In this document: positions 9,886-22,412 of the stretch, in pieces
How positions within the stretch are numbered: the stretch's first letter is position 1
How the letters are laid out: each line of letters opens with the position of its first letter
Assembly: GCF_011386835.1 (NCBI RefSeq)
Contig: NC_088805.1
Span: forward strand, 17,046,836-17,110,835
Length of the DNA: 64,000 nucleotides
Direction: 5' to 3'
Source: Chrysemys picta bellii
Taxonomy: Eukaryota; Chordata; Testudines; Emydidae
The notes under the pieces: model-generated
What the model saw: the letters and a program-made list of their open reading frames with translations, nothing else
What the model was told of the DNA's origin: nothing
The model's database searches: none
Translations under genes and position numbers: made by a program

Positions 9886-12800
9886 TATTACGGTATTTGG
9901 GGTTAGTTTTAATGCCTTCCTAGATATGCACAATATCTGATATCGTTACAAAAAATAGTGGGAACCTTAACTAGATTTCCTGACTAGTTTGCTTAAGATT
10001 TCAACTTTACTATATTAATGTAATTTTTTTGGATTTAATGTCTTTTTCATATTGCATATTCAAATAACATTCTTACAGTAAAATTGCATATTACTTGAAT
10101 TTTTAAAAAAATCTGATGGGTGCATACCCAGATATACACCTGCCTATATCTGACATTTCATAGTTCAAAGCATGTTGCGGCTGCAGCCCCTGGAACGCTG
10201 CTCCGGGCGGGGCGGCGGCTCCTGGGGACCACATAGAGAGCTGTAGGCTCTGCAAAGTTCTTTTCAGTTCCTACTTTTTTCTTCCATCCAGGGTGAGGGT
10301 TGAAAGAAGGTGAGGAGAGTGAAAATGGAAGCATTGTTCATCAGGGGTACGCTCTCTGGTATCAGAAATGACCCCATGGAATTTCAGTAAACTTTCCTGA
10401 AACTCAGGTTTGCATAGAGAACAAGCATGAGAAATTTATCCTGAAGAGCTACTTTTTCAGAAAGATTTAGACATGCTTAACAAGCTTCTGATGCTTTCTC
10501 TACTGAAATTGATGTAGTGGTAGCATGGCACTATAATAGAAATTCTTCTGACAATGAGACTGACACTGCTGCCTGCACTGTTGCCTGCACTGTATCTTTC
10601 TGGACTGTGGAACTTGTAGACTAATGTGGTGTCAACCTAGTCAGTTACTTGCTCCAGAGCCCACGTATAGGAAAGGCAGTAAAACTGTGTAGCCCTATAG
10701 TAAGTCTACATAAAACATAAACTCTTAATGGCAGTAAATTGGTGCCATGATGTGTAGCAGCCACTAATGTGAAATCACCTGCTGTGTAGTTCAATCAAAA
10801 ATGTTAAGAACCACCATGATTTTGCAGACTTAACCCTTTACTAGGGAATGCTGGATACAGGATGTGTGCCAAGAACTCTTGACTTCCCTTTGTTAAGGGA
10901 TTAATACACTTTTGGCTTATTTGACCAAATAGAAAATTTTGGCTACACGAGTTAGTCATTTTAAAATACAATGGTTAAGGCACTAACTAATCGGATTACC
11001 CTATTTATGTATGGTAACATTCCATTTTAGCTGGGCCTGAAGGCAAATAGAAATATTCCCTAAGGATTATATTTGAGCTGCAGCAACTTCGTTCCCCTCC
11101 AGTGCACTCATTTATTGTAATAGCACCGGGACAAAACAGTTTCTGTTTATCTGCTTGTTCCTTATTCATTTCAGAGAACAATTCTTTAAAAATAGAGAAT
11201 AGCAAAAATTCCTCGAGGTGGGTTCACATATATTTTTCTTAAGAGGATAAAATACAGTGGAAATTATTAAATAATAAAAAAGTGAGTTGGCAAAGCAAGA
11301 TAACTGAATTAACTACTGCTGTACAGTGACTCATTAGCTTGGCAAAGAAATCCTATTTCCTGTACCCACTTTTTTGCTGGGTGGGCAAAGTTGCACGTAA
11401 TTGAAGCAAAATCTTAAAGACCTCATTGGAATTGAAGTGGCTTGCCAGCCCAAAAGGATCACAATAATTGAAAAGACCTATGCTGTACCTAACTTGGGCA
11501 CTGTGTGGTAACAGCCTGAGAAAAGGAGTTGAGTCTGACTTATCTTGCTGCCATTGCTTTGCTAAATCCTGAAATATATTAAAACATTCTCATGAAAATG
11601 AAAGATCTAAATCAGCTGGCTCTGTGCTTGCCCAATGCTTATTTTTCATAAATCACAAATGACAATGGTATTAGTTCTGAGGAACTGAAAAATTGATAGG
11701 TGGGAGTGAAGAGCCAGAAAAAACACATTGGCTCTTTTGAAGGCCTGTATGAAATAGATGTTGATGCCCTGGGTGGTGGTGGTGATGAAGTCCGTAAAGC
11801 CTCTGGTCACTAGATGACATAATATGGCTAAAAAATTAGAAATATCTGTAATGGTAAAATAAATGTTGCAAAAGCAGACCCCTGGGGTAGGATGATCAGC
11901 GGTAAAGTAAACAACCCAAAAGACTGCTGATTCTTTCTTTATCCCTCTGAGTGAAGGCAAAGGCCCTGTACAGTGTTTTGGGTTTTTTTGTGCCAGCCCT
12001 TTTTCAGATATTTAATAACCGCTCTTATCAGTTTCTGTAAAGCTTTACTATATCTAAAGGATGGTAACAATTCCTGGTCTCTTTTTATCTAATCTTTACT
12101 TAATCTGTCTTTTATACTGCAGTGTTTAAATACTACTGTGATTGGCAATACAGTCCTGGACCCCTAAAATTCCAACTCACTTGCAGGGAGTTGTCATTTG
12201 TTTAATACATAAACTCAGTACTGTTCAGTAGAATTCACTCTGGAGAGTTCCTGCAGGACAAAGGAAATTTTATAGGTTCCAGGATAGTAAATGCAGAAGT
12301 CTTGAAGCCTAACAGAGATGCCAGTTAGAACACTTGAGGCTGACATAAATTGCATCCAGTCACGTAGTTTGAGTGCATTAACACAGTACTGTGAAGTGTG
12401 GCCAAAGAATATGCTATGAGGTTGGTGGTTTTCTGAAGTTTGCCAACCTAGAATTGATTGGGTGACATACATTTGTTCCTTCTGTCGGTATGGGGCTTAC
12501 TCTAAAAATAAGTAAATTACAAAAAAAATCAGGTTTTCAGAATCTGTATAAAACTGATGTCTGTTTTTATCTTTATAGTTTTTTATCTATCCATATATGG
12601 GTAGATTAAAAAGCTATCTTAAGGTGAAAGACACACTGGCTCTGGGACACTTTCAAGGTTTGTTCTCCCTTGCCCTCAGATGGCCACAAGTACTGGAGAG
12701 GTAAAGTGCTTCTTTCTAAGAAGGGGATGAAATTTATATTATTAACACTGGTCTGGATTGTGCTGGTTTTTGAAGGAAGGGAAGAGAGTACTTAAAATCA

Positions 12801-14524
12801 GCTTCCTACCTATGGGGTTTGTGCTATGAAGGTGATGTCATCTTGGGGTGAGTGGAGAGATGAAAAGGAGATAGTGATGCTCTAAGCATGATGTAACTGC
12901 AGAAGAGAGTGCCACTAGAGTAGCCATACAAAAAGTAGGTAATAGAAAAATGGCAACTGAGCAAGAAGAGGAGGGTAAAAACACCAATTCTATCCTTTCA
13001 GTAGTCAATATCACCCCTTTATTCAAGGGTTTCCAGCTTGCATCTGTTATAGTGTTTGGTTTCCCTACATTAGGTATCCTGGTTAGTTTTGGGGGAATTT
13101 TGGATTATTTTTCTAAATGGAATTCTACTGTCATCTTCACTGTTCTGGGGAACCTGTCCCCCACCCCCAAACCATGTTAATCTGTTGAGAGCACTAAGAG
13201 ACCCTTCTTTCTAGACTCCAAGAAATCCCCAAATGGCTGAATTGGGTATGGCTAAGAGGGGAAAACAACAGCAAGATGTTTATTTTTGTTAAATGGAAAA
13301 TTGGAAGAAAGAGTTCCCATTGGCAATTGTTTATCATTTGTTGATTTCAAGGTGGTACAGAAAGTTCTACTTGGACTAAATTCAAGGACTAAGAAAAATG
13401 CTGCTCAAGGGTGGAGTCGTAAAGCACAGTGCCACCTTAAAACACTTGAGGTTTTGGAAATAAACAGTTTCTCAGCAGGAAACATTAAGCAACATTCAGT
13501 ATAAAAGGACAATGTGGATTAAAAAAACCCAAACAATCTTTCCCTTGATTTCAGGCTGGGCTCCAGTCCTCTGCAAATGTTTAGGTTCTATAATTGTCTT
13601 TCATAATTTGGCAGTAAAAGTGAGACATCAAATACAGCAGCTGGATTGATTTTCCTGAATGCCTTTTACTCAACCATACACAACTGCATATAGTTTCTGG
13701 CTCCCTCAGAGAGCAAGGAATATAAGCTTCCCTATCACTGGTGTCATGTGGGCGACAACCAGAACTTCCTAAACTAGAATGAAGCCAGAATTAGGTCTGA
13801 ATTAAATGGTTGTAAGGGTGAAATGTTTAATTACAATACTTTTATTTTTTTACAACCTTTTCATGGATAGAGAGGTAAGCATTTTTTAAATTGCTTAACA
13901 GTCCTTCAGTGAGCTTATCCAGATGCACAAAGCATTTAACTGGTCTTAATTTTTATTATAGGCCAGACTAGCTAGGAGCTTAACTCTAGGTTGGACTTTA
14001 AAGATCTGGAATGTATTGCCTATATTCAGGCTACAGTCTATCAAAGTGTAATAGCTCTTTGATCTGGGATGACTTTGGAAATCAAATAATAAAACTCCCA
14101 AACCATGACTAACTGTCTAAAATATTTGCCTTAAACCAGAATTTTTCATTTGAAGCAAATTTGAAAGGAGGATGTTCACATGAAATATATGTGCCTGGCC
14201 AGAATGTCCGTGTGTTTCTTTTTGCTATTGATTATATTTGTGTGCGTGAAAGCTCTCTTATCTCTCAACCAGCTAACTTGCATGATCCTGTACAGGCGTT
14301 ATACTTCTGTATTTATGCAATCAAAATTCTTTGAAGGCATCTTGATATTTTTGAGAACTACCGTAAACAACAATCTGGAAAAAAGTCTGCAGGTGTGCGG
14401 GGAAATGGATTTATTTTGGGGATATTCAATTTGTCCTGTACTGAAGTGTGTAGGGTTAAGATCATATGGCTGCTGCAACCAACATGAGATCTGTATCTCT
14501 GTGTGTGTCAAATTGTAGACCGAG
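9886..14524. other. Intergenic, nothing recognised except a GC-rich patch
   Basis: About 4.6 kb of AT-rich unique-looking DNA with short open frames on both strands, none resembling a known protein. A small GC-rich island at about 10170-10245 stands out against the surroundings but has no recognised identity. Confidence 0.55.
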
Positions 14525-14712
14525 AAAAATCTTTAAGGCCTCAATCCAGCAGAGGACTTTAGCATGTGCTTAACTTTAAGCATGTGATTTAGGCCCCTTT
14601 TTACTGGTTCAAGACTTAAGTTTTTCCTGTATGAAGGTCCTTTAACAACTAAGGTCCAAATTCTGTGTTCCTCAATTGAGGAAAAACTCCCATTGAAGTC
14701 AATGGGTGTTTA
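14525..14712. repeat. Ancient amniote repeat with 'cccattgaagtcaatggg' signature
   Basis: Holds 'agcatgtgcttaactttaagcatgtg' and the near-palindromic 'cccattgaagtcaatggg'. These words recur at about 39028-39180, 39645-39762, 60495-60610 and 61395-61560. The family name is not known to me. Confidence 0.5.
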
Positions 14713-16619
14713 ACCTGATTAAGAACTGTAGAATGTCACCCTGAGTGTTTAATGGTGTTAGCTAAGTAGTCCATTTTAAATATAATCTCTAATCTTCCTA
14801 GCCTTTTATTTTCTATTATAACTAGTTTTTATTTAGATGATACGCCTATTCAACTCATTTAGAATCTTCCCTTCTAGCTGGCACAGCTTGTGTGTTTTCA
14901 CAGTTCCCATGGTGTTTAACTTGGTGGAATTTACTTTCATTTAATCAGCCATTCGCAGCATGTCAGTGGAAAATTGGAGACACCTGCAATTAGGTTGGAA
15001 AGAATTCACAGGGATATTCGGCTTTTGGTATGTTTTTCATTTGCTGAAAAAGTCACCAAAGGGCTGCAGAAATAATTATGCCACTGAACGGTTATCTTCT
15101 GTGTGCTCTGAGAATCTAGACAGAACACTGGATGGGGAGAACAAAATAACTTTTATTTAAATGTTTTTGTGCTTATCTTAGTATTTAAATAGTGTTCAAA
15201 TGGAACCAATAATTAAATTGCAAAATACTCCCTCGCTTCTCATGCCTTCATGTGACAGTCATTTGCGGCTTGGTGATTTGCCTGAAGATTTAAAATTGTA
15301 GCTGTTTTCTGAATGAGCATCTGTGCTGCATACATGGGTAACTGGGATGAACAAATGAGTCCTTGCTCCAAAGAACAGGCAGTTTTATAAGTTTGATACA
15401 AAACAAACACAAAGGGGAAGATGGGTGCATAACGGCCTCGTGTGCCTTTGAAATTCTCCCTTTGGATGTGTTACAGCTTTATAGCAGAGTCCTTTGTGAA
15501 CCTGAGGATCTTTAGGGATTTTTGTTTTGAAATAGGTCACTATCAAACATTTAGGGGTTGTGCCATTCAGAAGTATATATGAGATACCTGGGTTTTATGT
15601 TTTCAAAGCCATTAATAACCTATGAAGTTTAGCTCAATAAAATAAATAAATCTGTGATTATTAGTGTTTTGCCATAGAATGTTTCCCTGCTTCACAGATA
15701 AATAGCAATCGTTCTGCTTCACAAGAGAATGTTCGAGCAAGCACCGGTGATTTTTAAAATACTGATGCATTGTACCTACCATTACAGCTATTGTCAGAAA
15801 AAGAGGGCACTCAGAGGGACTGCTGGGCTAGCTTATAGGACAACTGCCCAATGAGGACCGAAAAGGTCCTTCAAGTATGTATCGTGTGGATCCCAGTGGA
15901 GGTGCACACGCACCTTCTGTGTGAGAGAGTGGATTTTCTTTACATAACTGTCATTTGGGGCCATGCATGTGCCCCTTGTGCTCCCATGTGAAGGCATAGA
16001 GGGTAGAGCAGCTGTGATCCTCCCTCAGCTCCCTCTTACCACTCATGGCAATAAGTGGTTTGACCCACTACTCTCTTCAAACACCTTAAACTGGTTCTTT
16101 CAAATGATTTGGTGAAGGAATTCTACCCTCGCATTTTTTTCTCTAAAGGAGGTGTTTTAAAAAAAAAAAAAAAAGGGGGGGGGGGGAGGGGAGTAGGATC
16201 ATTGATTTCTCTGTGCTCTCCCTCCTCACCCTCTCCCCTCCACTACAGCAGAGTGAGGCGATTCATGCTAACTGCCATGCCTCATGGTGGAGTTCAGATC
16301 CCGAGGTTCAAATCCTGCCTGTCCTGTGATAGACTGGTCCCCGTCAAGGAGGGACTCAACACTGATCCCAGTACTGATGCCTGTGATGGAGCCGAGTGAA
16401 GACCTCAGATACACTGTAGAGGCATCTCTATCACACTCGGAGACATTCCCGGTACACAACAGGATTGCCGTTACTGGCCCTGTACTATCCCCTGGCGTCA
16501 CCGTTCAATGAAGAAAGAAATTCCTTCTCTCCATTGCCAATGTATTCATTCTTAACAGCATCAAACAGATACTCATTTACTCTTAAGGAAAACATTTTGT
16601 ATCTACTGCCTCACAAATA
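14713..16619. other. Intergenic, with A/G homopolymer tract
   Basis: No gene recognised. At 16159-16188 an A-run is followed directly by a G-run. The open frames near 16109-16511 have no recognised homologue. Confidence 0.5.
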
Positions 16620-16791
16620 CACCTCTACCCTGATATAACGTGACCCGATATAACACAAATTTGGATATAACACGGTAAAGCAGCACTCCGGGGAGGGGTG
16701 GATCAAAGCAAGTTCGATATAACACAGTTTCACCTATAACGCGGTAAGATTTTTTGGCTCCCGAGAACAGCGTTATATCGAGGTAGAGGTG
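16620..16791. mobile_element. Tigger-like Tc1/mariner MITE
   Basis: 172 bp flanked by TA on both sides (16618-16619 and 16792-16793), the target duplication of Tc1/mariner elements. Terminal inverted repeats of about 21 bp start CACCTCTACC.TGATATAACG, with about two mismatches between ends. Internal 'gatataac' words are repeated. It has no coding capacity and depends on a Tigger/pogo-type transposase elsewhere. Confidence 0.85.
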
Positions 16792-17400
16792 TACTAAAAT
16801 ATAGGTTTCCCTAAAACTCCATTGCTGTTTTTATTTTGTTTATTAAATCCAAGTTAAATCGTTTTAATAACTTTGCATTCCATATAGGTACCTTAAATTC
16901 TGGAAGAGTTACAGATATGCTTTAAACAAAACCAAGTAAAAAGAGTTTTGCACAGAATAATTTAAATTAGACCTGCATTTTGCCTCATATATGGGTGTAT
17001 TAAGCAATGTTACACTCCTTTAAGTTAGGCTTTGTGTGTGTCATATAAAATAATGCTGAGAAACAAGTATGAATGTGTGTGCAGGAGGAGAGAAACTTAT
17101 CTATAAACTAATACAAATCTTGTTTATTTGTATTCTTAATGTGATTTATCTATAGAATAGCATACAATTTTCCTTGAATGAATGCTTTATTGTTTTGGGA
17201 AGGAGGAGGTGGATGTGGTGCAGACGGGAGGGTAATGTATTCCCTTGCATGTATACCCTTGCTGCCCGTCCTTCAGAAAGTGATGAACTTTTTTTCTCTC
17301 TATTTTACACAAATTATGTAAGTCTGTTGTCTAGTGTCACAGATCCTGAAGCTGCCCTGAGGATTTCAGGGGGAAATACCTTTTTCCTCTTGCATAATGA
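16792..17400. other. Intergenic, nothing recognised
   Basis: AT-rich. The short open frame at 17174-17476 runs into the adjacent repeat and is not supported as a gene. Confidence 0.5.
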
Positions 17401-17527
17401 CAGGTTTCAGGGTAGCAGCCGTGTTAGTCTGTATCCTCAAAAAGAACAGGAGTACTTGTGGCACCTTAGAGACTAACAAATTTATTAGAGCATAAGCTTT
17501 CGTGGGCTACAACCCACTTCTTCAGAT
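17401..17527 (-). repeat. Penelope-like type 1 repeat with hammerhead-like core (inverted pair, left arm)
   Basis: On the - strand the repeat reads CTGAAGA (17525-17519), a GTGGG...CCCAC hairpin (17517-17502), GAAA (17501-17498), then 'gcttatgc' and 'aaatttgttagtctctaagg', ending 'tagcagcc..gttagtctgtatcc' in reverse. That fits the CUGANGA-stem II-GAAA order of a hammerhead ribozyme. Hammerheads are reported from the terminal repeats of Penelope-like retroelements, so the family call is inference from that. The right arm follows immediately in opposite orientation. Confidence 0.6.
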
Positions 17528-17539
17528 GCATATAGAGTG

Positions 17540-17640
17540 ACATCTATATGCATCCAAAGAAGTGGGTTGTAGCCCACGAAAGCTTATGCTCTAATAAATT
17601 TGTTAGTCTCTAAGGTGCCACAAGTACTCCTATTCTTTTT
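17540..17640 (+). repeat. Penelope-like type 1 repeat (inverted pair, right arm)
   Basis: Mirror copy of 17401-17527 around a centre near 17536 ('tgcatatag' / 'ctatatgca'). The stem II hairpin and GAAA are intact, but the first core box reads CCAAAGA instead of CTGAAGA. It ends at 'caagtactcctattc'. Confidence 0.6.
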
Positions 17641-18829
17641 CCTCTTGGCCCTTTTCTTAGGAGTTTGGGTTAGTTTAAACAGGGTTTCTCTGCAATTCTG
17701 TTTTGATTTGTTAGCAGCCACAACTGAGCAGCTTTGCGTGGGTGAATGTATGCTTAATTGTTTTGGGAAGGAGGAGTGGATGCTGGTGCTCTGTATATCT
17801 GGTGGTGTATGTTTTGCTAAGATATTTTTTAATTGCTGTTCTTCAAACATGTTACTAAAATTAAGAGGCCTTTCATACAATTTAAGCTAATAGGAGCTGG
17901 CTTCCAGTAAATATAAAAGGTTATGAAGAAACACATTACTTTAAATCAATGGAATAAGGGAAATTGCAATACAGGTTTGGCATGTAATTCCATTAGAATA
18001 TGTCTACCACTTTTTAAAGACAAATATTGCATAGAATTGCATAGAAAGAGGAAATTTTATTCCTATTCCAGAATTATTTAAAAAAAATTAATAATGCCAT
18101 TTGCTAAACTAAAATTTTGTGTTTTAAAAAAAAAAAAAAGGTAAAGAAATCTAACATTCATGTTCTTTCTGTAAAAATGAGGGAAATACACGATTTATAT
18201 ATTAACACTTCTCCTTTATTCCTCTGTCATTAAGATTTAGTACAATTCTAAATAAAATGTTAAATATTTATACAAACTGCACAAAATCATATTTCCCTTT
18301 TTAAAAAGGAACAGGCATAAACTCTATTAATTTATTGTTAATGCATCCAGTAAATAGAGACATTTTTAAAAAAAAATCTATTTTTTTAAATGGCAGATGG
18401 CACCAAAAATGCAAATGTCCAAAAAAGATTCTGACGGGTGCTGGAAAGGATGGGAAAGTAGGAAGGAATTCCAAAATGCTATGGCCAACTCATTGGTCAA
18501 AAAGGGAGTAGGGAAAAAAGGAAGGGCATGTGGAAACCTGTCAAAAACACATTAAGAAAGGTATACAGTTATTACTAACAGAGCTTCCTCTCCCCGGTTA
18601 TTGGAGAAGGATGCCAAAGAGGATATCAGGGATCCCCTCTGTTCAGAGCACAGGTATGAGTGGCACTTGGCCAGCCAGCCCCAACCTGGCAATACCTGTA
18701 CAAAATGCCACCTGCGTTCTCAGTAAGACCAGTGTGGCCATCCTCCCATGTGTTAAGGAGCAGGTCACCCTCAAATGCATTTTAAAAAAGGAAGATATTG
18801 CACTTCATGGTGGCTTTGCTGTGTAGGCC
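17641..18829. other. Intergenic, AT-rich, nothing recognised
   Basis: Contains A-runs at 18126-18139 and 18367-18376. Open frames at 17600-17890 overlap the repeat and have no known match. The stretch from about 18530 may be the eroded start of the DIRS element that follows. Confidence 0.45.
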
Positions 18830-19850
18830 ACCCACAGTAGAACTGGATGTGGGCCCATAGGAACAGGAGAGGATACCAGGGTTTGCTGATGTCCCCCTAT
18901 CCCCCCAATAAATACTACCCATTGCTGGACAAGGCAGTAACAGCAGCACCCATCCCAGCAACAGATGACTTTAAAGCCTTCCAGGACTTCCTGCCCCATA
19001 TTACGGACACCCTGGTCAACTGAGACTACGTTTGTACAAGTAAAGTCTCATAAGCTCTTTGATGTCCTGAGTGTGATGACACAAGTCAGAATCTCTCTCT
19101 CTATTAATAAAGAGATCCTAGAGCCAGCCAATGGGCTATGACAGACCCCATCCTCTCTTCCTCCCACCTCCATGTGTGTGGAGATAAGGTATCAAGTGCC
19201 GACAAAAAGTTTTGAGCACTTTTACGCCCAGGCTTGCACTTATGCCTCTATATTCCATGTGGAACAAGGCCTTCACCACTGCCTTCCAGCTTTGACAGTC
19301 ACTTGCTGCAGTTTTACCTTTTTGTCATGTAATTTTAATAGGTTTCCTGCTTCTCTTGTGTGTTTCCATGTTGCCCTGGGTCTAACTCATTGCTTCTTAC
19401 AACATGAGAAATTGAAGTCTAATGAAGGCAATCCTAAGGACAAGGACCCTCAGAAGTTAGACATGTTTGGGCAAAAGGTATATTCATCAGCCTCATTGCC
19501 ACTCTGGGTGGTGAACTACCAAGCACTGTTCACCAAATACAATTACCTAGTGTGATAGGGAGTCATCCTCTTCCTTTTAAAAAAAAAAATCCTGCTGGAT
19601 GGCAGAGAGGAAATGAAATGCATCTTCAAGGAGGGGCAGAAAGTCATGAGAACATTGTGACCACCATGGCGGCCTGTGATAGGCATATACATACATTGCC
19701 TCAGATGCAGGATGGCAACGCTTGTCCTCCATTATTCCATCTCTCCAGGCTTAAGACTGGTTCATGGATCTCAACCAACAGGATGTGAACTTCCATATGT
19801 CCATCCATCTGGCCCATAGGAAGTACCAATGGTTCACAGTAGGGCCCAAC
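18830..19850 (+). mobile_element. DIRS-type retrotransposon, gag-like region and start of RT (decayed)
   Basis: Read through several frameshifts, the strand encodes pieces typical of the DIRS ORF1 protein: a DDFKAFQDFL block near 18965, SINKEILEPA followed by PP.S near 19105-19170, KSFEHFY near 19205, and DKDPQKLDMFGQKVYSSAS near 19435-19500. An RT-like start with D.N.QDVNFHMSIHLAHRKY lies at about 19755-19850. The reading frame is broken many times, so it is a dead copy. The RT continues about 3.5 kb away at 23395. Confidence 0.65.
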
Positions 19851-20686
19851 TAATCTTAATTGTGGGGGATAAACCTCAACATGCATGCAAAACATTGATT
19901 ATGAAAATTGTAATAATTTATCAACGTTCGGTTTGTAAAAACTTTTTCTGTATATTGGTGTATTTTAAGAAATATTTACAATTTTCATATACATTATGCT
20001 TGGTGACTATAATATACATACTTGTTTATTTAATTATATGAAAGATTTAAGGTAGCTAAGGCAATTTCTAGGAGGAATTTCATTTTCTGTCAACATGAGA
20101 AGCCTCAAGAGTTAATGGAGATAACACCCACTGATTACATAGGCTCCAAATGCCTTTAATTTCTATTTTGCTTTAACGTTTTATAGTATTTTCTTTTTAT
20201 ATTATGTTTTGAAAGATGGCTATAAGTGTTATAATTGTGCTATTAATAGAATATTTTATTGAAGTCTTTAATTGCAAGTTGTGAATGTAATGCAAATGGC
20301 AGGTTGTAAATCCAAAAATTTGGGCAAAAGGCAAATAAGCCACAAGATTTCTTATCAAAGAACAGGACACATCTTGTATAAGATACCAGCTGGTATTGAT
20401 ATGATCTTAGCTGAAAAACAAACTTTGTAAGATCTGTTTTATAAAAACTCCTAACTTCAAAAGAATGGAAGAATGCTCTCTAGTCAGGATACTTCAAAGA
20501 GGAGTGGTTCATAAGAGATGTTATCAGAGCTCTAAATGTAAGTAGTTTAATTGGGGTTTCTTCACCCCCTTGAGAGAGAGAGCTTGATTTCAATCAAATG
20601 CATGCACACAAACACACACACACCTGCACAATTATAAAAATATTGACACTTTAAAGTCATAATTTAATTTTAAGGAAAATGTATAA
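19851..20686. other. Unrecognised DNA inside the split DIRS element
   Basis: AT-rich, with a GA-run near 20572 and a CA-run near 20611. It may be the left part of whatever inserted into the DIRS RT region. Confidence 0.4.
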
Positions 20687-21060
20687 TAGGGCTGTCAAGT
20701 GATTAAAAAAATTAATCACAATTGCGCAATTAAAAAATTGATCGTGATTAATCACACTGTTAATCATGGAATACCATTTTAAAAAATATTTTTGGATGTT
20801 TTCTTCATTTTCAAATATATTGATTTTAATTACAACACAGAATACCAAATGTACACTGCTCACTTTATATTTATTTTTTATTACAAATATTTGCACAGTA
20901 ACAAAACAAATGAGGAAATATCTTTCAATCTCATTACAAGTACTGTAGTGCAATCTCTTTATCATGAAAGTTGAATTTACAAATATAGAATTATGTACAA
21001 AAAAACCTGCATTAAAAATAAAACAATTTAAAACTTTAGAGCCTACAAGTCCACTCAGTC

Positions 21061-21601
21061 CTACTTCTTGTTCAGCCAATCGCTCAGACAAACAAGTTTG
21101 TTTACATTTGCAGGAGATAATGCTGCCCACTTCTTGTTCACAATGTCATCTGAAAGTGAGAACAGGCATTCGCATGGCAGCGTCATAGCCGGCATCGCAA
21201 GATATTTACATAACAGATGTGCTAAAGATTCATATGTCCCTTCATGCTTCAACCACCATTCCAGAGGACGTGTCCATGCTGATGACGGGTTCTGCTCAAT
21301 AATGATCCAAAGCATGTTCATTTTCATCATCTGAGGCAGATGCCAACAGCAGAAGATTAATTTTCTTTTTTGGTGATTTGGGTTCTGTAGTTTCTGTATT
21401 GGAGTGTTGCTCTGTTAAGACTTCTGAAAGCATGCTCCACACCTCGTCCCTCGCAGATTTTGGAAGGCACTTCAGATTCTTAAACTTTGGGTCGAGTGCT
21501 GTATCCATCTTTAGAAATCTCAAATTGATACCTTCTTTGCATTTTGTCAAATCTGCAGTGAAAGTGTTCTTAAAATGAACATGTGCTGGGTCATCATCCA
21601 A
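21061..21601 (-). pseudogene. hAT transposase C-terminal remnant (left arm)
   Basis: Two overlapping open segments (21296-21601 and 21061-21330) join by frameshift. The first holds D.ALDPKFKNLKCLP, the catalytic-domain region preceding the hATC fold. The second holds PLEWW, LCKYLAMPAMTLPCECLFS and the hATC tail. The usual SSERVFS-like motif reads CECLFS. No start or zinc-finger part is present. Confidence 0.8.
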
Positions 21602-21706
21602 GACTGCTATAACATGAAATATAAGGCAGAATATGGGTATAACAGAGCAGGAGGCATATAATTCTCCCCCAAGGAGTTCAGTAACAAATTTAATTCACGC
21701 ATTATT

Positions 21707-21789
21707 TTTGTTAGTCTCTAAGGTGCCACAAGTACTCCTATTCTTTTTGCAGATACAGACTAACACGGCTGCTACTCTAAAACCTGTCA
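21707..21789 (+). repeat. Penelope-like type 1 repeat fragment in the hAT
   Basis: 'gttagtctctaaggtgccac', 'agtactcctattctttttgc' and 'atacagactaacacggctgctact' match the 3' part of the repeats at 17401-17640 and 26355-26490. It lies between the two hAT arms, so it inserted later or marks the rearrangement point. Confidence 0.75.
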
Positions 21790-21797
21790 TTTTTTTA

Positions 21798-22035
21798 ATG
21801 AGCGTCATCAGCATGGAAGCATGTTCTTTGGAATGGCGGCCAAAGCATGAAGGGGCATACGAATGTTTAGCATATCTGGCACGTAAATACCTTGTAATGC
21901 TGGTTACAAAAGTGCCAGGCGAACACCTATTCTCACATTGAGGTGACATTGTCAATAAGAAGCCGGCAGTATTATCGCCCGTAAATGTAAACAAACTTGT
22001 TTGTCTTAGTGATTGGCTGAACAAGAAGTAGGACT
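21798..22035 (+). pseudogene. hAT transposase C-terminal remnant (right arm)
   Basis: Reads LEWRPKHEGAYECLAYLARKYL, then a stop, then DIVNKK.A.LSPVNVNKL. It is the mirror copy of the left-arm hATC segment, with W-to-R and other changes. Confidence 0.75.
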
Positions 22036-22412
22036 GAGTGGACTTGTAGGCTCTGAAGTTTTACATTGTTTTGTTTTTGAGTGCAGTTATGTATCAAAAA
22101 AAATCTACATTTGTAAGTTGCACTTTCATGATAAAGAGATTGCACTACAGTACTTGTATGAGGTGAACTGAAAAATACTACTACTTTTGTTTCATTTTTA
22201 CAGTGCAAATACTTTTAATTAAAAAAAGTGAGCACTGTACACTTTGTATTCTGTGTTGTAATTGAAATCAATGTATTTGAAAATGTAGAAAAACATCCAA
22301 AAATACTTAATAAACTTCAAGTGGGATTCTATTGTTTAACAGTGCAATTAAAACTGCGATTAATTTTTTTGAGTTAATCATGTGAGTTAACTACAATTAA
22401 TCAACAGCCCTG

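Larger units (their letters stand above)
20687..22412. mobile_element. Foldback hAT DNA transposon with duplicated transposase C-terminus
   Basis: The termini are TAGGGCTGTCAAGTGATTAA on the left and CAGGGCTGTTGATTAA (reverse complement) on the right, flanked by an 8-bp target duplication matching 7 of 8 (20679-20686 and 22413-22420). The left arm (20687 to about 21300) and right arm (about 21798 to 22412) are long inverted copies of each other. Each carries the hAT dimerisation domain, on the - strand at left and + strand at right, with recognisable LEWW.KHEGTYE, PANVNKLVCLSDWLNKK and related motifs. The left arm continues further into transposase sequence to about 21601. Frameshifts and stops show it is inactive. 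A Penelope-like fragment lies between the arms. Confidence 0.85.

Noticed and set aside
16284..16511. Possible tRNA or SINE head because of 'ggttcaaatcc' near 16301
   Set aside because: Only a B-box-like word is present; no A-box at the right spacing and no cloverleaf. The reading frame has no known match.
18530..18826. Host exon candidate
   Set aside because: No family match and no splice context. It adjoins decayed DIRS sequence.
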